Shown here one piece after another: positions 1 to 5,021 of a stretch of DNA of 5,021 nt (position 1 is the stretch's first letter; every line of letters starts with the position of its first letter). This DNA comes from Candidatus Latescibacterota bacterium (GTDB lineage Bacteria; Latescibacterota; UBA2968): the NCBI GenBank assembly GCA_018650745.1, contig JABIFK010000050.1:1-5021 (forward strand), in the 5' to 3' direction. The notes under the pieces were generated by a model. It worked only from the letters and a program-made list of their open reading frames with translations. It made no database searches and was not told where the DNA came from. The position numbers and the translations under genes were made by a program.

Positions 1-1012
1 CGCCGATGACGACAGCAGCAATAACTTCCAGCTCAAGGCCTGTTCCTCGTAAAGGGTCAACACTCTTTAATCGTGCTGTCTGAATAATGCCGGCAACTGC
101 CGCCAATCCACCAGAGATCACAAAGTTGGTCACGCGGATTCGATCAATGTTGATGCCCTGAAGGCGTGCAGCCTGCGCATTACCACCCGTTGCAAAGGTG
201 GCATTGCCAAATCGGGTTTTCGTTAAGATGACTGCAAAAATGGCTGTCAACAAAAACCACCACAAAATTCCTGCCCGATAATTGCCTGGAATGAATTCTA
301 AACGGCCATTCAAGGCATGAAAAATGTCTATTGGAATTGAACCAGAATTAAGTGTTGTCATGAGGGTATAGGAAAGACTGATCAGAGAAACGATGAGGAG
401 GCTGATTATTGCGAGGTGGCTTTTCTTCTTCGTGCAGCGATATGAAGAGATCGTGTCTTTCAACATCCAGACAAAGAGGCCGATGAGCGCAATCCCAATA
501 AAAAAGATCAGCCAAGTGGGAGGGCTGATGGTGGGGGGCTCACGGGAAAACTCTGAATAGCGAATGATGCGCCCACCGGCGTTTGCTGAAAGTGCAATGG
601 CGCGATAGACAAGCATTGTACCTAAGGTGACAATAAATGAAGGTATACCTGTCCAAATAAGTAAGAGACCGTTCAGGTAGCCCAGAAGACAGCCCGAGAG
701 CAGACCAAGTGCGCCCGCTATAATAATGTGGAGACCATTAACGGTTGCGTAAAGAAAAACCAAAGAGGCGACACCGAGGATGGAACCGACTGATAAATCG
801 AATTCTCCCGAAATCATGAGTAATGTGATGCCTATGGCCACGATACCCGGAACGGCTTGGCTGTTGAGGATAGAAGAAAAGGCACTGTTTGAAAGGAAGG
901 TTTCTGGTGTTACCAATGCGAAGAATAGGAAAACTGCTAGAAAACCGGCTGTGGCCCCGGCTTCGGGTGTTTTGGCAAAACGGGTGCGGAACGTGGTGAA
1001 GAGATCGGCCAA
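1..1012 (-). CDS. CUT2-family sugar ABC transporter permease (BPD_transp_2), 3' end outside window
   Basis: Inner-membrane permease of a ribose/xylose-type (RbsC/XylH-like) sugar importer; 337 codons are present and the frame stays open to the window edge. Family signatures are clear: ISGEFDLSVGS at residues 67-77, ATGGNAQAARLQGI at 274-287 followed by VTNFVISGGLAAVAGII at 294-310, and ELEVIAAVVIG at 327-337, where the family normally continues with a Gly-rich GTSL-type loop. Hydrophobic segments lie near 20-35, 53-68, 76-92, 94-119, 124-141, 167-184, 199-216, 248-264 and 294-310. The start is a TTG at 1012-1010, chosen because a perfect AGGAGG sits 5 bases upstream and because the first membrane segment precedes the next in-frame Met (residue 66). 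It begins 9 bases after the binding-protein stop, so the two are surely co-expressed. The conserved ELEVIAAVV motif falls at about 330 rather than near 250 as in RbsC, so the middle of the protein is enlarged. Family assignment is firm; the sugar is unknown. Confidence 0.93.
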   Translation of the reverse strand, partial: MADLFTTFRTRFAKTPEAGATAGFLAVFLFFALVTPETFLSNSAFSSILNSQAVPGIVAIGITLLMISGEFDLSVGSILGVASLVFLYATVNGLHIIIAGALGLLSGCLLGYLNGLLLIWTGIPSFIVTLGTMLVYRAIALSANAGGRIIRYSEFSREPPTISPPTWLIFFIGIALIGLFVWMLKDTISSYRCTKKKSHLAIISLLIVSLISLSYTLMTTLNSGSIPIDIFHALNGRLEFIPGNYRAGILWWFLLTAIFAVILTKTRFGNATFATGGNAQAARLQGINIDRIRVTNFVISGGLAAVAGIIQTARLKSVDPLRGTGLELEVIAAVVIG

Positions 1013-1017
1013 ACAAA

Positions 1018-1023
1018 CCTCCT
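1018..1023 (-). promoter_or_regulatory. Shine-Dalgarno site of the permease gene, overlapping the upstream stop codon
   Basis: The minus strand reads TAGGAGG, in which TAG is the stop codon of the binding-protein gene and AGGAGG is a perfect ribosome binding site. It lies 5 bases before a TTG in the permease frame. This site decides the TTG start and implies that a terminating ribosome sits right on the initiation region of the next gene. Confidence 0.85.
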
Positions 1024-2002
1024 ACCGATAACCGGCTTTCATGAGTTCGACAATGCGATCTACATTTTGCGCATTGATTGCAAAGGGACCGGTTAGAACG
1101 TCTTGTGCGAGGGTCAGACCAAATTCGTTGTGGAGGTATAAAAAGGCGACTGTGAGATAGCCTTGTAGGTATGGTTGTTGATCAACGGCTTGAACCGTGT
1201 GGCCCGTGCGAATGTGATCGAATATCGCGGGGCTGGTGTCGTGAGTTGCATGTAGTATCTCGCCGGGGGTTTTGCCTTCTTCTTCTACAAAGAGATAAAA
1301 GGCGTCGGCGGGTAATGGGCCTAAGGTTGCTATGGCATTTGTCTGGGGGTGACCTAAGAAGTAGTCCTTCAGAAGGCCAGCCGATTGTTCGATGTTGTTG
1401 GAAATTGTAAGACCATCTACCGGGATGCCTTCGGGTTTGAGAATGCTTTCAAAACCGGCATAACGTGCTTCGAGACCGCTGTGGCCCAGCTCTTGAATGG
1501 GGCAAACGGCACGTTGAATTGTGATGCCTCTTTTTTTGGCTTCGGCCATAAGAGACTTGGCATTGGATTGACCACCTAGGTATTCGCTGGCTCCAATATA
1601 AAATTCGGTAGGCAAAGCTTGTGTCGTGCCGGCATCTGGGTCTGCGGTATTGAGCACAATAATGGGGATATTTAATTCATGTGCGCGCTCAATACTTTCT
1701 CGGATCGCATCGGGGTCTGGGCATGTGATGCCTATGCCATTGACCTGATTGGCGATGGCATCGTCCAGAAAGTTGGGCATGTCGGAGATTGAGAAAGTAG
1801 GATTGCTTAGCCATTGTACATCGACTTGATAACGCTTGCCTGCGTCTTCCATGCCTTTGATAACCACATTCCAAAAGGGATTGCCGGGACCGCCGTGCGT
1901 AACGAAGGCGAATTTGTATTTGGGTTGTGCGTTTGTAGGTGTTGAAATAGAGAAGAGAAGGATAGGAATGCAAAATAAAAGCAGAGATATTTTTTTACGC
2001 AT
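1022..2002 (-). CDS. periplasmic sugar-binding protein of a CUT2-type ABC importer (Peripla_BP_4 type)
   Basis: A 326-residue periplasmic solute-binding protein that would deliver a monosaccharide or similar ligand to the permease encoded next. Residues 1-25 form a Sec signal peptide: MRKK, a hydrophobic core at 5-19, and a likely cut after TNA (25/26). Cys11 has Phe at -1, so it is not a lipobox. The mature protein starts with the first-lobe strand KFAFVTHGGPGNPFWNVV (30-47). Then follow GIGITCPDPDAI (89-100), NIPIIVLNTADPD (111-123), the second-lobe segment NAIATLGPLPADAF (222-235) and the hinge-side signature VDQQPYLQGY (273-282). These match the ribose/galactose-type periplasmic binding fold, and the length is normal. 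The start at 2002 was preferred to an upstream TTG at 2110 because it has AGGAG 6 bases upstream and puts the signal peptide at the true N-terminus; the longer form would overlap the preceding gene. The ligand cannot be read from the sequence. Confidence 0.93.
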   Translation of the reverse strand: MRKKISLLLFCIPILLFSISTPTNAQPKYKFAFVTHGGPGNPFWNVVIKGMEDAGKRYQVDVQWLSNPTFSISDMPNFLDDAIANQVNGIGITCPDPDAIRESIERAHELNIPIIVLNTADPDAGTTQALPTEFYIGASEYLGGQSNAKSLMAEAKKRGITIQRAVCPIQELGHSGLEARYAGFESILKPEGIPVDGLTISNNIEQSAGLLKDYFLGHPQTNAIATLGPLPADAFYLFVEEEGKTPGEILHATHDTSPAIFDHIRTGHTVQAVDQQPYLQGYLTVAFLYLHNEFGLTLAQDVLTGPFAINAQNVDRIVELMKAGYR

Positions 2003-2008
2003 GTGGGA

Positions 2009-2013
2009 CTCCT
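2009..2013 (-). promoter_or_regulatory. Shine-Dalgarno site of the sugar-binding protein gene
   Basis: AGGAG on the minus strand lies 6 bases before the ATG at 2002-2000. It decides the start of the binding-protein gene. Its first three bases are also part of the inverted repeat at 2011-2067. Confidence 0.75.
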
Positions 2014-2067
2014 GTTTGGCAAGAACGACTAAGAAAAGACGCGCACCAAGATAGCGACGCAAACAGG
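2011..2067 (-). repeat. 8-bp perfect inverted repeat spanning the intergenic spacer, overlapping a ribosome binding site
   Basis: On the minus strand CCTGTTTG (2067-2060) begins immediately after the stop codon of the glycosyltransferase-like gene. Its exact reverse complement CAAACAGG (2018-2011) ends inside the AGGAG of the binding-protein gene. The loop between the arms is 41 bases. The repeat itself is seen directly. That it folds in the mRNA and masks the ribosome binding site is inference, and the long loop makes the stem only moderately stable. No U-run follows, so it is not an intrinsic terminator. Confidence 0.5.
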
Positions 2068-2736
2068 TCAAGTCAAGGATGACAAACAGGAAATGGTGTG
2101 AGGTATACAAGGGGCTTGTGTTGCGGTGGTCTGGGCTTTGGCGTGGGCTACGAGTATGTCAAGCTCTTCCGGTGTGTCCACATCAAACCAAGGCGGCACC
2201 AGGCCAAGTGTGTAGGTGTGTTTTTGGATGGCATCGATCGTTTCAGAGAATACGGTGGGGGTGCTCCAATTGATGTTGGCGAATATTTCTGGACAGGGGC
2301 GTGATAAACCGACAAGGTAATATCCGCCATCGGTGCTGGGTCCCAGTACGATATCGTTTTTTTGCAATTCTTCAAACGCTTGGGTGATGTGACTGGCAGG
2401 TAAAGACGGGATATCGGTGCCAATGAGTATCACATTTTGAGCACCTGATTTGAGTTGGTTTAAGAGGGCTTGATACATGCGTTGCCCAAGGTCTTCTTGC
2501 ACTTGCGCAACGTAGTTCCACTCATTGCCAAATCTTGAACGGACAGCACCTTCTGCATCTGGGGGATCGTAAGCTATGACGCGCATGTCAATATCGATTG
2601 AACGTACGGTGTCCAACGTGTCTTTTACGAATGCGGTATATAGCTCTGCAGCTTGTGTGGGTGTATAACGCGTTTGCAACCGTGTCTTTACGGCACCAGC
2701 TATTGGGTTTTTAACAACAACAATAAGTGTATTCAT
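2068..2736 (-). CDS. GT-A-fold glycosyltransferase-like protein, DUF2064 / TIGR04282 family
   Basis: A 222-residue cytosolic protein of the nucleotidyl/glycosyltransferase A fold, in the DUF2064 family (TIGR04282, 'rSAM/selenodomain-associated' glycosyltransferases, related in fold to CofC and MobA). The motifs are in family order: KNPIAGAVKTRL at 9-20 (the usual KxPxxGxxKTRL nucleotide-binding loop), EDLGQRM at 81-87, IGTDIPSLP at 105-113 (the GxDxPxL metal/nucleotide motif), GPSTDGGYYLVGL at 132-144, and WFDVDTPEEL at 183-192. Residues from about 200 form a polar tail, rich in Thr and Ala, that looks dispensable. The ATG start lies 12 bases after the methyltransferase stop and has no clear Shine-Dalgarno, suggesting translation coupled to the gene before it. 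Family membership is secure from the motifs. Donor and acceptor are unknown, and no radical-SAM partner gene is visible in the window. Confidence 0.88.
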   Translation of the reverse strand: MNTLIVVVKNPIAGAVKTRLQTRYTPTQAAELYTAFVKDTLDTVRSIDIDMRVIAYDPPDAEGAVRSRFGNEWNYVAQVQEDLGQRMYQALLNQLKSGAQNVILIGTDIPSLPASHITQAFEELQKNDIVLGPSTDGGYYLVGLSRPCPEIFANINWSTPTVFSETIDAIQKHTYTLGLVPPWFDVDTPEELDILVAHAKAQTTATQAPCIPHTISCLSSLT

Positions 2737-2748
2737 AGGCTTTTGGAA

Positions 2749-3486
2749 TCACACTTTTTCAGCCAGCATGATGAGGTGTGGGCTGTCGGTGGTAAAGTCA
2801 CTCCCGTGAAAGTCGCCCCATACACCAAGCGTCTGCAATCCTACAGAAGCAAGTAACATGTCCATTTCTGTAGCCGTATAAAGGCGGATGGCGTGATGGA
2901 GATGTGTTTCCTCTCCGTCTTGAATCACTGTGACATCAACTAAAGATTGGCTGGTGAGGGAATCGAAGCTTCGTTCTTCAATAAGGGTCATATTGGGCGG
3001 GCGATAGATTTGGACGGGTGGGTTGTGGGCAATGATAAAATCGCGATTGGCCGTTTCAATCAAAAATAGCCCACCGGATTTGAGTGCATTGGATATGTTT
3101 TGCAGGACAAGGAAGTTTTCATTTTCATCATCAAAGTATCCAAAGGAAGAAAACATACTGATGATGGCATCAAACGGTAAGGCAAAGGGGAATTGGCGAA
3201 CGTCGCCACGAAGAAAGGAAACATTGGTATTAGAATTGGGCAGATGCTTGGTTGCGTCTTGGAGGAGTTCTGGAGAGCGATCTAGACCGATGACATGGAG
3301 ATCATTTTGTGCGAGGGGGATGGTGTGACGCCCATAACCACACCCCAAGTCGAGTAAGCGAGATTGGGGGGGCAGTTGGAGTGTATTGAGTAGGAAGTCA
3401 ACTTCGAGGTTGGTGTTTGGGTGTTCGTCGAAGGCAAGGTATTCGTGTCGAAAAAAGCGATCGTACCAAGCAGATTCGGAGCCCAT
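2749..3486 (-). CDS. class I SAM-dependent methyltransferase, substrate unknown
   Basis: A 245-residue soluble methyltransferase with the Rossmann-like SAM-binding fold. Motif I is LLDLGCGYGRHTIPLA (44-59), followed by VIGLDRS (65-71) with the acidic residue (Asp69) expected to bind the SAM ribose. RGDVRQFPF (93-101) supplies Asp95 near the adenine, AIISMFSSFGYF (107-118) is the motif IV region, and LKSGGLFLIE (135-144) is the post-motif. The N-terminus (WYDRFFRHEYLAFD, 7-20) and the GCGYGRH and SSFGYF signatures are those of a widespread bacterial group annotated only as a methyltransferase-domain protein; I know of no assigned substrate. The ATG start lies one base after the gatB stop codon (TAA A ATG), with only a weak GGA upstream, so translation is probably coupled to gatB. 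The intact core motifs suggest an active enzyme. Confidence 0.9.
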   Translation of the reverse strand: MGSESAWYDRFFRHEYLAFDEHPNTNLEVDFLLNTLQLPPQSRLLDLGCGYGRHTIPLAQNDLHVIGLDRSPELLQDATKHLPNSNTNVSFLRGDVRQFPFALPFDAIISMFSSFGYFDDENENFLVLQNISNALKSGGLFLIETANRDFIIAHNPPVQIYRPPNMTLIEERSFDSLTSQSLVDVTVIQDGEETHLHHAIRLYTATEMDMLLASVGLQTLGVWGDFHGSDFTTDSPHLIMLAEKV

Positions 3487-3487
3487 T

Positions 3488-4939
3488 TTATCCGAGCTTT
3501 TCGCGAAGGATTTGGCTGACCATTTTGGGGTTGGCTTGACCTTTTGTGGCTTTCATGATTTGGCCCATAAAGAAGCCCACCAATTTTTTATCTCCGCCTT
3601 TGTAGCGCTCTACTTCAGAAGGGCTGTCTGCTATGATTTGATCAACGATGCCATCCAACTCACTGGTGTCACTGATTTGCACCAAGCCTTGCTTTTCGAC
3701 TATGCTTTGTGGCGCATCTCCGGTATCGACCATCTCGTCAAACACTTTGCGTGCAATGTTACCACTGATGGTGCCTTTGTCTATGAGTTGTAGCAGCTCT
3801 GCGAGTGACTGAGGGGTGATTTTGAGTTCACCGATGGTGATTTTCTGTTCGTTGAGCACACGCATCACATCGCCCTGCAACCAGTTGGCGGCAGGTTTTG
3901 CGCCTGCACCTGAAGATACAGTGGTTTCGAAGTAATCTGCGATATCTCGGGAAGACGTGAGGATGTCGATTTGATCACGTGAAATATCAAAATCGTTGCC
4001 GAATCGTATTTTTTTAGCTTCGGGTAATTCTGGAATCTGCTCACGAACTTTAGTGATCCACGCGTCATCTACAACCACGGGTACCAAGTCGGGATCGGGG
4101 AAGTAACGATAGTCATCGGAATCTTCTTTGGTACGCATAGGACGCAGTTGGTTTCGGTCTGGATCGAAGAGCATTGTCGCTTGTTGAATCGTTCCACCGG
4201 TTTCTAGTAGGGCAATTTGACGATCTTTTTCTGTATCAATGGCGCGCTGACAATTGCGAAATGAGTTGACGTTTTTGACTTCTACTTTGGTGCCCAATTT
4301 TGTTGAACCCACTGGACGAATTGACACATTAACATCGATGCGCATGTGGCCTTTTTCCATATCACCTTCGCACACACCCGTATAAACAAGCATTTGGTGT
4401 AAGCGGGTCAGATAATGGAAAGCTTCATCTGAGGTGGCTATTTCCGGTTCGCTCACAATTTCAATAAGGGGTACACCGCATCGGTTGACATCAACGAGAG
4501 ATTCGCCTGATGAGACAAAACCCTCTTCGTGAATGCTTTTGCCTGCATCTTCTTCCATATGAATGCGCGTAAGGTTAATAACCCTTGTACCGCCATCAGC
4601 TGTGGGAACTTCGACGCCACCACCGGTTGCCAATGGCATTTCTTCGTTGGATTGAAACTGAGAAACCTGATACCCTTTGGGCAGGTCGGGGTAGAAATAG
4701 TTTTTGCGCAAAAAACGGCTACGAGGTTGGATTGTGCATCCCACTGCCAGGGATATGTGCATGGCCATGTCAACAACGTTTTGATTTAATACTGGTAGTG
4801 CTCCAGGTAAACCAAGACAAACTGGGCATACGTGGGTATTGGGTTCGGCACCAAATGCAGGACTACACCCGCAAAAAATCTTGGTGTTGGTGGCTAATTG
4901 GGCATGTACTTCAAGCCCAATGACAGGTTCGTAATTCAT
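3488..4939 (-). CDS. gatB: Asp-tRNA(Asn)/Glu-tRNA(Gln) amidotransferase subunit B
   Basis: Subunit B of the GatCAB complex. It binds the misacylated tRNA, phosphorylates Glu-tRNA(Gln) or Asp-tRNA(Asn) with ATP, and completes amidation with ammonia channelled from GatA. The 483 residues match the usual length. The N-terminal kinase-like cradle starts with YEPVIGLEVHAQL (3-15; Glu10 and His12 are candidate metal ligands by analogy with characterised GatB). It has the zinc-type pair C23xC25 and C38xxC41, then RKNYFYPDLPKGYQVSQ (78-94), HMEEDAGK (127-134), VPLIEIVSEPEI (155-166), DVNVSIRP (202-209), EVKNVNSF (219-226) and DSDDYRYFPDPDL (273-285). The C-terminal GatB/YqeY-like tRNA-binding domain runs from about 332 to 483 and includes NWLQGDVM (352-359), ISGNIARKVF (391-400) and KKLVGFFMGQIMKAT (450-464). 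The ATG overlaps the gatA stop codon, as is common for gatAB. Minor departures from common wording are Cys154 in VNRCG and Ile201 in MRIDVNVS. Identification is certain. Confidence 0.99.
   Translation of the reverse strand: MNYEPVIGLEVHAQLATNTKIFCGCSPAFGAEPNTHVCPVCLGLPGALPVLNQNVVDMAMHISLAVGCTIQPRSRFLRKNYFYPDLPKGYQVSQFQSNEEMPLATGGGVEVPTADGGTRVINLTRIHMEEDAGKSIHEEGFVSSGESLVDVNRCGVPLIEIVSEPEIATSDEAFHYLTRLHQMLVYTGVCEGDMEKGHMRIDVNVSIRPVGSTKLGTKVEVKNVNSFRNCQRAIDTEKDRQIALLETGGTIQQATMLFDPDRNQLRPMRTKEDSDDYRYFPDPDLVPVVVDDAWITKVREQIPELPEAKKIRFGNDFDISRDQIDILTSSRDIADYFETTVSSGAGAKPAANWLQGDVMRVLNEQKITIGELKITPQSLAELLQLIDKGTISGNIARKVFDEMVDTGDAPQSIVEKQGLVQISDTSELDGIVDQIIADSPSEVERYKGGDKKLVGFFMGQIMKATKGQANPKMVSQILREKLG
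4936..4939 (-). other. gatA/gatB ATGA start-stop overlap
   Basis: The minus strand reads ATGA, in which ATG starts gatB and TGA ends gatA. No strong Shine-Dalgarno precedes the ATG, so gatB translation probably depends on ribosomes finishing gatA. This fits the need for equal amounts of the two subunits. Confidence 0.85.
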
Positions 4940-5021
4940 GAGGCGTGTTCTCGTTCAATGACATGAGCGGCTTGTAAGAGTGTGTGCTCCGTAAATGTAT
5001 TGCCCAAAAGTTGGAGACCGA
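4936..5021 (-). CDS. gatA: Glu-tRNA(Gln) amidotransferase subunit A, C-terminal fragment at window edge
   Basis: The last 27 codons and stop of a gene that enters from the right edge. The visible residues start GLQLLGNTFTEHTLLQAAHV and end in IEREHAS. This matches the conserved C-terminus of GatA amidases (usually P-x-G-LQ-L-x-G, then F-x-E-x-x-LL-x-x-A-x-x-xE). GatA hydrolyses glutamine and feeds ammonia to GatB. The overlap of its stop with the gatB start supports the assignment. The catalytic Ser-Ser-Lys core lies outside the window, so its intactness cannot be judged here. Confidence 0.92.
   Translation of the reverse strand, partial: GLQLLGNTFTEHTLLQAAHVIEREHAS

Noticed and set aside
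738..1016. Minus-strand ORF with a TTG start right after the AGGAGG
   Set aside because: It lies out of frame inside the permease, whose motifs are unmistakable in the other frame. Its product is rich in His, Arg and Phe with no recognisable fold.
1990..1996. Run of seven A (minus strand) in codons 3-5 of the binding-protein gene, as a possible phase-variation tract
   Set aside because: Seven bases are short for slippage control, and AAA AAA is the ordinary way to code the Lys pair of a signal peptide in a moderately AT-rich gene.
2003..2067. Intrinsic terminator or promoter in the spacer before the binding protein
   Set aside because: The inverted repeat has a 41-base loop and no U-run after it, so it is not a terminator. 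I could not find a -35/-10 pair with acceptable match and spacing.
2003..2110. N-terminal extension of the sugar-binding protein from a TTG at 2110
   Set aside because: It would put 36 residues before a textbook signal peptide and overlap the 3' end of the glycosyltransferase gene. The ATG at 2002 has its own Shine-Dalgarno.
3386..3793. Plus-strand ORF of 135 residues
   Set aside because: It is antisense to the gatB 3' end and the methyltransferase 5' end, both certain genes. It shows no motif and no ribosome binding site of note, and is best read as a shadow.
4585..4923. Plus-strand ORF of 112 residues
   Set aside because: It is antisense to the most conserved part of gatB and has a composition typical of a shadow frame.

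Overview
The window carries six genes, all transcribed from the minus strand (right to left) and packed almost end to end. In transcription order they are: the last codons of gatA (right edge), a complete gatB, a class I SAM-dependent methyltransferase, a small DUF2064/TIGR04282-type GT-A glycosyltransferase-like protein, a periplasmic sugar-binding protein, and the first 337 codons of a CUT2-type sugar ABC permease that runs off the left edge. There is no gene-free stretch longer than about 65 bases. I see no RNA gene, mobile element, CRISPR array or convincing promoter or terminator.

The organism is a bacterium that makes Gln-tRNA(Gln) and/or Asn-tRNA(Asn) by transamidation (GatCAB). It is probably diderm, because the sugar-binding protein has a cleavable Sec signal peptide with no lipobox. 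Base composition looks balanced (near 50% GC by eye) and is similar across all genes, so nothing suggests recent transfer. The phylum cannot be fixed from these genes. The mix recalls uncultured environmental lineages such as Poribacteria- or Latescibacteria-like genomes, but that is only an impression.

Right part (about 2749-5021): gatA and gatB share an ATGA overlap, and gatB is followed after one base by the methyltransferase, so these three are very probably one translationally coupled operon. Left part (1-2736): the glycosyltransferase-like gene starts 12 bases after the methyltransferase. A 65-base spacer then leads to the ABC importer genes. The spacer holds an 8-bp perfect inverted repeat whose distal arm covers part of the Shine-Dalgarno site of the binding-protein gene. 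The permease gene starts with TTG and uses a perfect AGGAGG that overlaps the stop codon of the binding-protein gene.

Functionally the window joins a housekeeping aminoacyl-tRNA amidotransferase, two poorly characterised enzymes and the start of a monosaccharide importer whose ATPase must lie outside the window if it is linked. I find no clearly new biological system. The points most worth a second look are the possible translational-coupling hairpin before the binding protein, the enlarged middle section of the permease, and the methyltransferase/glycosyltransferase pair of unknown substrate.
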